This document shows, one piece after another, positions 24,593-35,000 of a stretch of 64,000 nucleotides of DNA. Where the stretch lies: assembly GCA_963921335.3 (NCBI GenBank), contig CAWUFC020000001.1, positions 2,294,001-2,358,000 of the forward strand. The letters are read 5' to 3'. The notes beneath the pieces were generated by a model. The model worked only from the letters and a program-made list of their open reading frames with translations. It did not search any database and had not been told where the DNA came from. Position 1 is the first letter of the stretch. Each line of letters opens with the position of its first letter. Origin of the DNA: CAWUFC02 sp963921335. GTDB lineage: Bacteria > Pseudomonadota > Gammaproteobacteria > Pseudomonadales > Halieaceae. The position numbers and the translations under genes were made by a program.

Positions 24593-25280
24593 TTTCAGCC
24601 AGAGTGGCTTTGTGATGAGACTGCCGTAGCGGGACTGACGTTACATCCTCCGATGTTAAAGGACCGCTGTCTGTCATTCTGCCTGAATACTCTTTTGATA
24701 GATCCGATTTGAACGTGCGCAAGATATCGCCGGGGCGCATTTCCGAGTGCAGCAGCAGACCTAGAAAGCCGCAGATGATGAATAGGTATCCATAGATGCC
24801 CATCGCATAGTTTCTTAGCAGCAATCCAACTACGCTCAAGGCCAGTACAGCCATCCAGGCCATCGCAGCGACGGGCCGCATACCAAGCCAGGTCAGAGCG
24901 ATTGCTGCCATTAAGCAGTAGCTGAGCGTGCCTAAGGCGAAACTGCCGCCTAGTATGATTTTGCAGAAGGTGGCAATGAGCGTCACGTTGATCACGATCG
25001 ACAATATGCTGTATACCGATGCGTGTCGCCATTTGAGTATGCCGCGTAAATAAAGAGGTAGAACGAGTGCGACGCCCATAATGGTGGTGACTAGATCAGG
25101 CGCAAAGCCGCCCGTTTCGACAGTGTAGGTCCAAAAGCTTAAGAAGGTGGTTGTGCGCTCATGCGGAATCCAGGCCATCAGAATAGCAGCTGCCAAGAGC
25201 CCGAGCGAAAGCAGCCGTTGCTTGTCTCGTGCCAGTTCGGCGTCGCCAACCAAAAACTGAGAGATGGTCGATGTGTTCAT
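24564..25280 (-). CDS. Hypothetical polytopic membrane protein upstream of ycjX
   Basis: The 238-residue protein has about six membrane helices (for example LLSLGLLAAAILMAWIP, LVTTIMGVALVLPLYLR, IALTWLGMRPVAAMAWMAVL, YLFIICGFLGLLLH) and a polar C-terminal tail of about 50 residues. It overlaps ycjX by 29 nt, so the three genes are translationally linked. No family was recognised. A role with YcjX/YcjF in the envelope stress response is inferred from position alone. Confidence 0.7.
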   Translation of the reverse strand: MNTSTISQFLVGDAELARDKQRLLSLGLLAAAILMAWIPHERTTTFLSFWTYTVETGGFAPDLVTTIMGVALVLPLYLRGILKWRHASVYSILSIVINVTLIATFCKIILGGSFALGTLSYCLMAAIALTWLGMRPVAAMAWMAVLALSVVGLLLRNYAMGIYGYLFIICGFLGLLLHSEMRPGDILRTFKSDLSKEYSGRMTDSGPLTSEDVTSVPLRQSHHKATLAESEHAGQTHA

Positions 25281-26042
25281 TCTGCAGTCGCCTTTGACCT
25301 TTGTTTTTGCCTACAAGTCCTAGTCAGATATATAGCTGCTTAAAGAGTTGCCCCATTGCTGGCTTTTTCAAAGCAATAGCACCCTAGATGTTATTCATTC
25401 TGAACTATTCTGGCAGATCAAGCGTGGCCGAGGGCGCCATATTTTGGTCCAGATACGCCAAATCATCGGTGTGGGGGTTACATTGGCAGTTCGGCAGGGT
25501 TCACGGAGAGTATCCCAAATGCGCAAAAGATTATGAATGGTGCGATCACGTAGCGGAACATAGTGCGAGTGAGCGATCTGATGGCGAACCTCAGTAGCCA
25601 CCAAATCTCAGCAGCGAGTTTGATTAAGGTTTCTCGCCTATGATCTATTCTGGCCTGTAGAAAAGTCGTTCGAGGAGGTGCTAGTTTCGTACGTGATAGC
25701 GTTGTGTATCTGGAATCATTGGCCGAAGCGAAAGGTGCGTGTATTACAGTCGTAGAATGGATCAGGTATAACCGTGAAAAGTTGGCTGGTTGATTTGTTG
25801 TTGCAACCGCTGTGTTCATTGGTTTGAAAATATGCATCACGAACCTTCTCTGTTTGATGACCTTGCCGCAGGTTAGCAGAGGATGAATAACTTGTGGCTT
25901 CAAGGAAAAGGGACCTGTCGACTAATCAGGCTGGTATTGCAGTCCGTCGTCTGCTCGCAGTTGGCAATAGGTTTAACCCCTATCTAGTCATTCACGGGTT
26001 GGACTGGCGGGCAAACGAAGTCTATTTTGGCGGAGCTAATTA
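25281..26042. other. 762-bp gap without a convincing gene
   Basis: This spacer separates the divergent membrane protein (minus) from the next plus-strand gene. A minus-strand frame at 25478-25903 ends in a hydrophobic stretch (MFRYVIAPFIIFCAFGILSV) that could be the end of a decayed membrane protein, but its upstream part has no protein-like character and there is no ribosome site. Nothing else could be supported. Confidence 0.4.
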
Positions 26043-26095
26043 ATGGCGGAACAGCAGCAGGTGCGCGCGGTGTATTGGCAAGGGGAGGGGGCTTA

Positions 26096-27598
26096 GTGCT
26101 GCGCCCAGCGATTTCCTTGCTTCTGAGCTGTGGCGCCGCCGTTCTGCCCACCACCGCAGTTTTGGTGGTTGTGCTCTACCTAATTCAGCTCGCACAGTTT
26201 TCCGAAATGAGTGGGCTGGGATTTGTGCTTTGCGCTGGGCTGTTGGCCGTGCTGATGGCTATTTTCGGTAATGAGTACCACCTATTTGCTCGACAGGTAC
26301 TGGTGAGGGCTACCTTCCACGATTACAGCAAACTAAAAAGCGCCTTGCACCGCGCATCGCTGCTTCGAGTGTCAGGTTATCTAAAAGCCGTTGGCCTTGC
26401 TGCGATACTCATGATTGTTAGCGAAGGCTTTACCTCACTACATTGGTGGTTCGTCTATAGCCTCGCCGTAGTCGTCGGATTTGGTGTTTTTTATTTCAGA
26501 CACGCGAACGATGGCTACGTCAAAGAGCGGGCCCGACAGATTCTGAACCGGCGCGCTATATTTTGGGCGATTGTGGCCGCGACATTGCTCATCTTTGTTC
26601 CGCTGGCTTTGATTGCAGAATATCCCAGTTACCGAGGTGCAGACTTGTTTGAGCTGCTGCGAACTGGCTTTCGGGATAATTGCCCTGAGCAGGCGTGCTC
26701 GGTTCCGGGATTTATTGCCGGGTTACTGGACACCTTAGATAAAGGGACGATGTTCGCAGCTCAAACCCTGTTACCGCAGTTTTCTGATGAGCCGGCGCGA
26801 TGGATCGTCTGGCTTTATGTGGCTATGCGAGAAAGCTTGAAAATTGGCATTTTTGCCTACCTTTTGATGGGTGTAGTTGCATCGCTGCAGATCAAACGAG
26901 AGCGAGGCTGGAAGGTGCTCGGTGAGACTGTTTTTGCCAAATCGTTCATGCTGACTTTGTTCGCCATAGCAGCCCTTGTTTTTTATTTACAGAATATTTC
27001 CACTGCTACCACGGCTCAGGTTGATGACAGAGAACATCGCCAGAGAGTGGGCAACAGCTGCGAAGCCGCTGAGGCGACGCTGGCCGATACCATCGCAGAC
27101 GAGCAGAGTGAGCTGGTCAAGGTAGAAGCAGCGGTACGTGCTGAACTGCTCTTAACCATCGACGAGCAACTCGACAAGGTGTTCTCGCCGATTGAAGGCA
27201 ATGTTGATAACTATCTTGATTGGTATTTCTCTGTCATCGGGGAGTACACCCGCTTAGGAGCGGTTGCTGTGGAAAATTTCGCTGAAAGTGTTGAAGCGAG
27301 AATATCCGATAATTTCGTGGACCCTCTGGAAGTCGGTTTGTTTGCCATGAATACACGGCTGAATGCTGATTTGTCGAATCGCCTGGAGGGAATTAGAGAA
27401 ACATATCTGGAATCGATGGGGGCGACTTTGGCCGTTAGTGAGTGCGCTCCTGCGATTTCACTTGGGCCTGCAGGTGTGCATCAACCCGCAGTACTGAAGG
27501 GACAGTTGTTGGTCGCTGGCGGCTTGATTGCGACGGCGGCGGGGAAAAAGGCCGCGGGAATGCTTGCAGGAAAGGCGGCCGTAAAGACTCTTCCATAG
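26096..27598 (+). CDS. Large membrane protein, first part (ends at in-frame TAG)
   Basis: The protein has about 500 residues with roughly eight membrane helices in the first two thirds (AISLLLSCGAAVLPTTAVLV, IFWAIVAATLLIFVPLALIA, LGETVFAKSFMLTLFAIAAL) and then a long acidic helical domain (EATLADTIADEQSELVKVEA). GTG 26096 has a strong AGGGGAGGGG ribosome-like site. However, ATG 26043 with GGAG upstream encodes MAEQQQVRAVYWQGEG and would flow into this frame if the G5 run 26087-26091 were G6, so that may be the true start. The TAG at 27596-27598 interrupts a frame that continues to 27883. No family was recognised; proximity to ycjX/ycjF hints at an envelope role. Confidence 0.6.
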   Translation: MLRPAISLLLSCGAAVLPTTAVLVVVLYLIQLAQFSEMSGLGFVLCAGLLAVLMAIFGNEYHLFARQVLVRATFHDYSKLKSALHRASLLRVSGYLKAVGLAAILMIVSEGFTSLHWWFVYSLAVVVGFGVFYFRHANDGYVKERARQILNRRAIFWAIVAATLLIFVPLALIAEYPSYRGADLFELLRTGFRDNCPEQACSVPGFIAGLLDTLDKGTMFAAQTLLPQFSDEPARWIVWLYVAMRESLKIGIFAYLLMGVVASLQIKRERGWKVLGETVFAKSFMLTLFAIAALVFYLQNISTATTAQVDDREHRQRVGNSCEAAEATLADTIADEQSELVKVEAAVRAELLLTIDEQLDKVFSPIEGNVDNYLDWYFSVIGEYTRLGAVAVENFAESVEARISDNFVDPLEVGLFAMNTRLNADLSNRLEGIRETYLESMGATLAVSECAPAISLGPAGVHQPAVLKGQLLVAGGLIATAAGKKAAGMLAGKAAVKTLP

Positions 27599-27883
27599 GT
27601 GATTGGAGCCGGTGGCGCTGCTTTCGCTGGCTCTGCATTGTGCGGACCCTTAGCACCAGTGTGTGGCATTGGTGCGGCGGTAGCGACCTGGGTGGCCATC
27701 GATGTAGCGGCGGTCAACGTGGATGAATTCCTCAACCGAGCAGAAATGGAGGAAGAGCTAAGATCGGCGTTGGAAAACCAACGCGAGGTGATTCGAAACC
27801 AACTGACCAACCATTATTCCCAGGTGATTGATGCTGAGTTCAAGCGAATGTCCGAGGTTTTCATCATAATTGACGATGGTTGA
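27599..27883 (+). CDS. Large membrane protein, C-terminal part after in-frame TAG
   Basis: These 94 residues follow the TAG at 27596 in the same frame. The hydrophobic Gly/Ala-rich character of the end of the first part (LLVAGGLIATAAGKKAAGML) continues directly (VIGAGGAAFAGSALCGPLAP, VCGIGAAVATWVAIDVAAV), then a charged helix (FLNRAEMEEELRSALENQRE). An independent start would need GTG 27599 without a ribosome site. It is most likely the true end of the gene starting near 26043-26096, giving a protein of about 600 residues. Confidence 0.6.
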   Translation: MIGAGGAAFAGSALCGPLAPVCGIGAAVATWVAIDVAAVNVDEFLNRAEMEEELRSALENQREVIRNQLTNHYSQVIDAEFKRMSEVFIIIDDG

Positions 27884-27990
27884 GACGTGGCAGCAGCTAT
27901 AGAGTTCATGGGGATCCTGCATATATATTTGGCGACCTCGAACGGCAAATCTGCTTATACTAACGGCATCATTGATCGAAGGAGATTTTC

Positions 27991-28370
27991 ATGTACAGCC
28001 ACATTATGCTCGGTGCCAACAACATCGAAGAGTCCAAAAAGTTTTACGACGCCGTTTTAGGCGCGCTCGGTTACCCGGAAGGTGTCATCGACGAGAAGGG
28101 CCGGGTGTTCTGGTTCACTGACTCTGGCATCTTTTCTATTTCTATTCCGATCGATGGCGAGCCTGCCTGTGCGGGTAATGGCTCTACGGTAGGTTTTGCG
28201 GTGGATAGCCCAGAGCAGGGTGATGCCTGGCATGCGGCCGGTTTGGCCAATGGTGGAGTGAGCATTGAGGAGCCCCGGGTCCTCGTGAAGGTTCCATCGG
28301 TACGTTGTACCTGGCCTACCTGCGCGATCCCGCTGGCAATAAAATCTGCGCCCTGCACCGTATGGGGTAA
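27991..28370 (+). CDS. Glyoxalase/VOC family protein (frameshifted)
   Basis: The gene begins MYSHIMLGANNIEESKKFYDAVLGALGY, the standard first half of a VOC (glyoxalase/bleomycin-resistance) domain with the histidine metal-ligand position, and has AAGKE-less mid region AAGLANGGVSIEEP. The frame then goes wrong at the C4 run 28273-28276. With one more C it reads EEPPGPREGSIGTLYLAYLR and DPAGNKICALHRMG and stops at TAA 28368-28370, a normal 126-residue single-domain protein. As read, the uncorrected frame runs to 28383. AAGGAG precedes the ATG. The substrate is unknown. Confidence 0.8.
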
Positions 28371-28379
28371 TCACGCTCT

Positions 28380-28955
28380 ATGAGCGTCTTTGAGTACCTG
28401 GCGGTATTCATCACCCTCACCATGGGGTTGGGGGCCACGCACCTGTTCACGGGTTTGAGCAAACTCATTCACGCCCGTGACACGGTCAAACTCTACTGGG
28501 TGCACAGCCTGTGGACGCTCAATACCCTCATCTACATCGTCATCATCTGGTGGGGAATGTTCTGGTGGGATGGATTGGATAACTGGAACTTCTTCCAGTT
28601 CCTGTTCATCGTTACCTACGCCGTCATGCTGTTTTTCCTGGCGTCACTTCTGTACCCCTGGAGCATGCCGGTCGATTTTGATTGCGATGATCATTTCTAT
28701 CGCACCCGGCACTGGTTCTTTGGGGTGATGAGTGCCTGCTGGCTGGTGGACTACCCCGAGACTGTCTACAAAGCAGCGGAGGGTGTCCGCGGCCTGCCCG
28801 AGGGCTACCTGATTTTCTGGGCGATTCAGCTATCCATGATGGTGCTGGGCACCTTCATCGCTAACCGAGTGTTTCACGCCGTGTTTGCGGTGGTGTGGCC
28901 GGTGCTCACCCTGAGCTTTGTCTCCATCACCACCTTGTCGCAAATCGCTAGCTAG
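28380..28955 (+). CDS. Hypothetical membrane protein, 191 residues
   Basis: This aromatic-rich membrane protein has about five or six helices (YLAVFITLTMGLGATHLF, LWTLNTLIYIVIIWWGMFWW, FLFIVTYAVMLFFLASLLYP, VFAVVWPVLTLSFVSITTL). It starts 9 nt after the corrected stop of the VOC gene and ends with an 8-nt convergent overlap with metY. No family was recognised. Confidence 0.65.
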   Translation: MSVFEYLAVFITLTMGLGATHLFTGLSKLIHARDTVKLYWVHSLWTLNTLIYIVIIWWGMFWWDGLDNWNFFQFLFIVTYAVMLFFLASLLYPWSMPVDFDCDDHFYRTRHWFFGVMSACWLVDYPETVYKAAEGVRGLPEGYLIFWAIQLSMMVLGTFIANRVFHAVFAVVWPVLTLSFVSITTLSQIAS

Positions 28956-30222
28956 CCGCTTTCAGCGCCTGCTCCAGGTCTGCGAGAATGTCATCGATGT
29001 GCTCAATGCCAATGCTCAGGCGCACCAGGTCTTCACTCACGCCGGCGGCTTTGAGTTCATCTGGCCCTAACTGACGGTGCGTGGTGCTGGCGGGGTGGCA
29101 GGCCAGTGACTTGGCATCGCCAATGTTCACCAGTCGTACCACCAGGTTCAGCGCATCAATAAACTTGGTGCCGGCTTCTTTGCCGCCCTTAATGCCAAAG
29201 CTCATGATGGCGGCGGGTTTGCCATTTACTAGAGATTGGCCTAGCTCGTAATCCGGATGGCTGGGCAGGCCGGCGAAGCTGACCCACTCCACCGCATCGT
29301 GGGCTTCCAGGTACTCGGCCACTTTTTGTGCATTCTCGCAATGGCGATCCATGCGCAAGGGCAGCGTCTCAATACCCTGGAGGATTTGGAAGGCATTAAA
29401 GGGGGAGAGGGCGGCGCCCATGTTCCTGAGGGGTACCACCCGACATCTTCCTATAAAGGCGGCTTCTCCTAAGGCTTCGGCATACACCACCCCGTGGTAG
29501 CTGGGGTCGGGTTCATTCATCATCGGGAAGCGTTCCGGGTGCTCTGCCCAGGGGAACTGGCCGCTATCCACAATCACACCGCCAATGGAGGTGCCGTGAC
29601 CGCCCAGGTACTTGGTCAGGGAATGAATCACAATGTCGCAGCCCAACTCGAAAGGGCGGCACAGGTACGGGCTGGCCACGGTGTTGTCCACAATCACTGG
29701 AATGCCTTTGGCGTGTGCGGCATCAGCCAGTGCTTTCAGGTCGGTGAGGTGGCCACCGGGGTTGCCAATGGTTTCGACAAACACGGCCTTGGTGTTGTCA
29801 TCGGCCAGGGCCATCATGGCGTCGATATCATCGTGGGGTGCGAATCTTACATCCACGCCCAGATTAGGCAGGGTGTGGGCAAAGAAGTTATAGGTGCCGC
29901 CATAGAGCTTGGAGCTGCTGATGATGTTGTCGCCGTTCTTGGTAATCGCCTGAATGGCATAGGTAATGGCGGCCATGCCCGAGGCCACGCCCAGGGCGCC
30001 GACACCGCCTTCCATCGCGGCTATGCGCGCTTCCAGTACACCGGTGGTGGGGTTGCCTATGCGGGTATAGATATTGCCCTCTACTTTCAGGTCAAACAGG
30101 TCGGCCCCGTGCTGGGTGTCATCAAAGGCATAGGAGCTGGTCTGGTAGATGGGCACCGCCACGGCCTTGGTGGTGGCTTCGGGCTCGTAGCCCCCGTGAA
30201 TCGCAATGGTTTCCAGTTTCAT
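28948..30222 (-). CDS. metY: O-acetylhomoserine sulfhydrylase-like PLP enzyme
   Basis: The 424-residue protein belongs to the Cys/Met metabolism PLP family. The PLP lysine is Lys204 in IHSLTKYLGGHGTSIGG. Further family blocks are NIYTRIGNPTTGVLEARIA, AALEGG-like AAMEGGVGALGVASGMAA, and FVETIGNPGG before VIVDNTVASPYLCRP. Length (about 425-430) and the insertions match O-acetylhomoserine aminocarboxypropyltransferase (MetY), which makes homocysteine from O-acetylhomoserine and sulfide, rather than the shorter MetB/MetC or MetZ. No SAM riboswitch fits in the 93-bp upstream gap. Confidence 0.88.
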   Translation of the reverse strand: MKLETIAIHGGYEPEATTKAVAVPIYQTSSYAFDDTQHGADLFDLKVEGNIYTRIGNPTTGVLEARIAAMEGGVGALGVASGMAAITYAIQAITKNGDNIISSSKLYGGTYNFFAHTLPNLGVDVRFAPHDDIDAMMALADDNTKAVFVETIGNPGGHLTDLKALADAAHAKGIPVIVDNTVASPYLCRPFELGCDIVIHSLTKYLGGHGTSIGGVIVDSGQFPWAEHPERFPMMNEPDPSYHGVVYAEALGEAAFIGRCRVVPLRNMGAALSPFNAFQILQGIETLPLRMDRHCENAQKVAEYLEAHDAVEWVSFAGLPSHPDYELGQSLVNGKPAAIMSFGIKGGKEAGTKFIDALNLVVRLVNIGDAKSLACHPASTTHRQLGPDELKAAGVSEDLVRLSIGIEHIDDILADLEQALKAAS

Positions 30223-30315
30223 GGTGGTGGTCTCGCTAGCTGCTAATTTGAACTAACCAGCATAGACCAATCTTCCCGGGCTGCCCGTTTTCTGTGGGTT
30301 TGATAGCATGCGTGC

Positions 30316-30960
30316 ATGACAGAGCTACTGCAGATCCTGGCCCCCATCCTGTTGGTGGATATCATGAACCCGGTGTTACTGGCGGTGATGATCTTTGTCG
30401 CCAGTGGGGCGCGCCCGGTACTGAACAGCCTGGCCCTGTTGGTGGGGCATGCGGTGAGCTATTTTCTCGCGGGCTATTTGCTCTCCTTTGGCCTGGATGT
30501 CATCACCAAGTGGCTAGAAGCGCCTGGCAGCCTGGAGTACGCTCTTGGCGGTTTACTGGGTGTTGCGCTGGTGATTTGGGGCGCGGTGCCGGTCAAGCCG
30601 GATAAAAACCCGGATATGCCCACCTGGGAGCTCACCCCGCTCTCGTGCCTCATCTTCGGCGCGGTGGTGGCGGCGGTGGGTATTCCCTTTGCGGTGCCTT
30701 ACCTGGGCGCCATTGACCAGATTCTTAAAGCCGGGGTGGACACCACGGTTATGTGGTATGTCTTTATCATTTATAACCTGGGTTATGCGCTGCCGTTTTT
30801 GGTGGTGCCCGGTGCGATACTGGTATTGGGCGAGGGCGCCAAGGCCTGGCTGGACCGGCTCAATAACGGTGTCATTTGGGTGGCCGATAACATCATGCCC
30901 TGGCTGATTGTGTTGCTAGGCGTGTGGCTGATCTATCAATGTGTGGGGTATTTTCTGTGA
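30316..30960 (+). CDS. GAP/Sap-like six-helix membrane protein
   Basis: The 214-residue protein has about six helices (ILAPILLVDIMNPVLLAVMI, LALLVGHAVSYFLAGYLLSF, LSCLIFGAVVAAVGIPFAVP, FIIYNLGYALPFLVVPGAIL). The first-half D-x-x-N-P motif (DIMNPVLL) and the gap before helix 4 resemble the GAP (Sap/LysE-related) transporter-like family. Its TGA overlaps the GTG start of the RND adaptor, so it is translated with the pump. It could export or assist in handling an amphiphilic substrate. Confidence 0.6.
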   Translation: MTELLQILAPILLVDIMNPVLLAVMIFVASGARPVLNSLALLVGHAVSYFLAGYLLSFGLDVITKWLEAPGSLEYALGGLLGVALVIWGAVPVKPDKNPDMPTWELTPLSCLIFGAVVAAVGIPFAVPYLGAIDQILKAGVDTTVMWYVFIIYNLGYALPFLVVPGAILVLGEGAKAWLDRLNNGVIWVADNIMPWLIVLLGVWLIYQCVGYFL

Positions 30961-32030
30961 GAGTGATTCTACTTGCCTCAATGCTGCTGTTGGCAGCCTG
31001 TGAGCCCGCGCCCGAGGCCACGCCCCCGGTGCCGGTGAGCAACGTGATGCCTGTCACCGCGATTACTCTCGAGCCGCGCCGCCACGCCGCCACCATTGAA
31101 ACCTTCGGGGTGGTTGAGGGCCTGGAAGATGTCGACATCGCCTCAGAAATGGCGGGCACGGTGGCGAAGATCCTGGTGCAGGAGGGTGATGCGGTTCAAG
31201 TGGGTGATGTACTGCTGGAACTGGATTCAGAAAAGCAGCGCTACCGGGTTACGCAGGCGCGTCAAGCCGCGGAGCAGGCCAAAGCCCTGGTGGAAGAGGC
31301 TCAGTTGCGACTGGAGCGGCGCAAAGACCTGGCTGATAAAGACACCATCTCCCAGGAAGATTTCGACAACGCTCGCCTGCGCGTGATGGCGGTGGGGGCC
31401 TCTTATCAGCGCGCCTTGGCTGCCAAACGCCTGGCCGAGCGCGAACTGGCAGACACACAGGTGCGCAGCCCCAGTGCCGGTTTGGTGGACCAACGTTTAA
31501 TTGAACCCGGTGAACCGGTGGCGATTGGCACCACGCTGCTTTCCTTACAGGTGGTGCATACCATGCGGGTGCATACCTGGGTCAGCGAGGCCGACATTGC
31601 CATGATCAGTGCCAATAACCCGGCCCAGGTCAGCTTGTCCGGTGCGCCTTTGCAAAGCTTCGAGGCAGTCGTGGAATGGGTGGGCGTGAATGCGGATGCC
31701 CAAACCGGCAACTTTCCGGTGAAGCTATTGCTGCAGGATGATCACGACATCATTCGCCCGGGCATGACCGCCTCGGCCCGTATTGAGGGCCTGGCCCTTG
31801 ATGGCATGCTGGTCTTGCCAGAAACCGCCCTGGTGGATCGCGAGCGCCGCCGTGTAGTGTTTGTAGCTGAGCAAGACAATGGCACCTGGGTGGCACGCCA
31901 GAGGGAGCCGCAACTGGCAGCAGGCTTTGCCAATCGCCTGGTGGTACTTGCGGGTTTGAAGGCGGGGGATCAGGTCATTGTGAGTGGGCAGTCGACATTG
32001 CTCGATGGTAGCGAGATCGAGCTGAACTGA
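30957..32030 (+). CDS. RND efflux periplasmic adaptor (membrane fusion) lipoprotein
   Basis: The protein has about 357 residues. Translation starts at GTG 30957 within GTGA, giving a lipoprotein signal (VILLASMLLLAAC). The adaptor layout is clear: a lipoyl half (VAKILVQEGDAVQVGDVLLELD), a helical hairpin with paired coils (ALVEEAQLRLERRKDLADKD), the second lipoyl half (VRSPSAGLVDQRLIEPGEPV), a beta-barrel, and a membrane-proximal end. It bridges the inner-membrane pump and an outer-membrane TolC-type channel. Its stop overlaps the pump start (ATGA). No outer-membrane channel gene is in the window. Confidence 0.88.
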   Translation: MRVILLASMLLLAACEPAPEATPPVPVSNVMPVTAITLEPRRHAATIETFGVVEGLEDVDIASEMAGTVAKILVQEGDAVQVGDVLLELDSEKQRYRVTQARQAAEQAKALVEEAQLRLERRKDLADKDTISQEDFDNARLRVMAVGASYQRALAAKRLAERELADTQVRSPSAGLVDQRLIEPGEPVAIGTTLLSLQVVHTMRVHTWVSEADIAMISANNPAQVSLSGAPLQSFEAVVEWVGVNADAQTGNFPVKLLLQDDHDIIRPGMTASARIEGLALDGMLVLPETALVDRERRRVVFVAEQDNGTWVARQREPQLAAGFANRLVVLAGLKAGDQVIVSGQSTLLDGSEIELN

Positions 32031-35000
32031 TGCAATCGGTGATTGCCTGGTTTGTGCATCGGCCACTGCTGGTTAACCTCAGCATGGTGCTGGTGTTTGC
32101 GCTGGGCTGGATGACCATTGCCGACATGCGCTACGAATACAGCCCCTATGTCGAGCTGGGCATTGTCAATGTCACCACCGTCAAGGCCGGTGCGGGGCCC
32201 GAAGAGGTGGAGCTGTCCATCAGCCTGCCCCTGGAAGAAGAGCTCATGGAAGTGGATGGCATTAAAAAGCTCTATTCCAATTCCATGGAAAACCTCTCGG
32301 TCATCACCATCCAGTTAGACCCCGACGTGGAAGAACGGGCCACGGTGATGCGCGAAATTCAAAGCGCGGTGGATCGCGCTGAATCCCGTTTGCCGGCTGA
32401 CCTGATTGATAAGCCATTGATTGATGAGCTCTCCACCACCTCCACCCCGGTGATGGAGGTGCATGTTACCGGTGATGTGCCGGAACAGACCCTGCGTGAT
32501 ATGGCCCGACAGGTCTCTGACGGCCTGCGTGAGGTAGATGGGGTGGCCAGCGTGACCAAGCGCGGGTATCGCCGCCCGGAAATGCGCATTCTGCTGGAAC
32601 CTGAAAAGCTCGCCCGGCTGGGTATTCCCCATGAGGAAGTCATCGCCGCGATTCAGGCGCGCAACGTGCGCGACAGTGGCGGCGCGGTGGATTCCTTTTT
32701 GCTGGAGAAAAAAGTCGTTGCAGTGGGGCAGTTCGAGACGCCTGAAGAGGTCGAGAGCGTGGTCATTCGCGCCAACGAGCCCGGCAATGCGGTCCTAATC
32801 AGGGACGTGGCCACGGTGGTCGGCGGTTTTGAAGACTGGGAAGTGCAATCGCGCATCGATGGGCGCATGAGCATTGCCCTGGTGGTGACCAAAAAACGCC
32901 GCGCCGATGAACTGCACACCGCAGCCGCGGTGCGTGAATTTGTCGCCGCCCAGCAAATGCCCGCCGGTGTCGAACTGGTGATGAGCGCCGATGTCTCGCG
33001 CTTGACCGTCAATATGCTGGAAGTGCTCAGCGGCAATGCGCTACTGGGCCTGGCGGCAGTGTTCTTTTTGTTGTGTTATTTCCTGCAGCTGCGTTTTGCC
33101 CTGTGGGTGGTGGTGGGTATTCCCTTTGCGGTGTGTCTCACCTTTTTGTTGCTGGACTGGACTGGCAACACCCTCAACTTCTCCAGCCTGGGCGGTGTGA
33201 TCTTGATGCTCGGCATCCTGGTGGATGACGCAGTGGTGGTGAGTGAGAACACCCAGCGTTTGCGCGGAGAGGGCATGGACCCGATTGAGGCCAGTATCCA
33301 GGGCGCCGGGCAGGTGGTGATGCCGGTCACGTTCTCGGCACTCACCACCATATTGGCGTTTGCGCCCATTCTGATGATGGATGGTGAAAACGGCGACTGG
33401 ATGCGGCCCTTCCCGGTCGCGGTGATTTTATTGCTGGCCGCCTCCCTGCTGGAGAGCCAGGCCTTTTTGCCTGCACATTTGGCGCATGTGCCGCGACGCG
33501 GCCAGGTGCCCGAGCGCAAACGTTTCGAGGCCATTCGTACCCGCTACCACGGGTTGATTCACAATTGGTTGCAGCATCGCTACCGCACCCTCGCGTTGTT
33601 CATTTTGATGTTTGTGGCAGTGATGGCGCTGGGCATGAGCACCATCCGCTTCAGCATGTTCCCGGATATTGATATCGATACGGTGTTGATCAAGGTGGAG
33701 CTACCACCGGGCAGCCGTTTTGAAGAAACAGTCGACGTGGTGGCCCAACTCGAAGGCGAGGTGCGTCAGTTTGTGGACGAGCGCGACTTGCTCAATGTAA
33801 CCAGCCAGGTGGGCCACAAAGACACCAACTTTTTCGGCGCCACCGAGGGGCGTAATCACGCCTGGGCGTTGATCTCGGTGCAGCTCGCGCCCATTAACGA
33901 CCGCCAGGGCGACACCACCACCCGCGGTATTGAGCAAACCCTGCAAGCCTGGGCCGACGACATGAACGCGCCCTACAAACTCACGGTGAAAGCCCAGGAC
34001 GACATGCCAGTGGTGGGTGAAGATGTGCAGATCGAAGTCATCAGTAACGGCGAGGAACGCTACGCTGTGGCGGAGACCCTGCAGGCCTGGCTGGCGGAAC
34101 ACCCGGGCATTTTGCAAACCTGGAGCAGCTATACGCCGGGTAAAGATGTGATTGATCTGGATATTAATCACAGCCTGCTGGTGAGTCGCGGGCTCACGGT
34201 GGAGCAGCTGGTGCGTGCGGTGCGCATCGCCGTTGATGGGTTACTCGTGGATGAGCTGCAAACCCTGGATGAGCGGGTGCGGTTTCGGCTGCAGCTACCC
34301 CATACCGAGGCTGGCACACTGGCCAGCCTGCGCAATCTGCCCATTATCAATAGCCGCGGCGAGCCCATCTACCTGAGTGCGGTGGCAGACTTCAAACTCC
34401 GACCCGGTGAAGCCAATATTAAGCACTACTGGGGCAAGCGCACGGTCACGGTGTATGGCCAGATCGACGAGGGCAATTATGGGCTGGCTGAGGTGAATGA
34501 TGACTTGCAGGCCTTTATTGCCAGTCAGGATTACGGCCTCAAATACCTCTCACTGCGGCTGGTGGATACCAGCATCAACGTCGATACGGTGGAGGCGGGG
34601 GAGGAGCTCTCCGATGCGGCACTGATGTGTGTGCTGTTGATCTTCACCGCCTTGATTATTTTGTTTAACTCCCTGTCCCAACCCATTGTGGTGATGCTGT
34701 GCCTGCCGTTCGGGGTGATTGGTGTGGTGCTGGCCTACTCGGTGCAGGGCATGGACATTGGCATCATGGGCGTCACCGGTATCGTGGGCCTGATGGGCGT
34801 GCTGGTGAACGATTCGCTGGTCCTCATGCATACCCTGAACGAAAAGCGCAAAGCCAAGGGGGCTAGCCTGGATGAGGCCGAGGTGGCCGCTGTGGCCAAA
34901 CAGCGCTTTCGGCCGATCGTGATTACCTCGATTACCACCTTTGTCGGGCTGGTGCCTACGGCCTATGGCATCCTGGGAGAGAACTCCTACCTCACACCCA

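Noticed and set aside
29494..30246. Plus-strand open frame of 250 codons inside metY
   Set aside because: It lies entirely antisense to the well-supported metY gene, is unusually rich in His, Gly and Val, and has no family resemblance. It is a shadow of GC-rich codon use.
30223..30315. SAM riboswitch upstream of metY
   Set aside because: The 93-bp gap is too short for a SAM-I element, and no conserved riboswitch core was visible.
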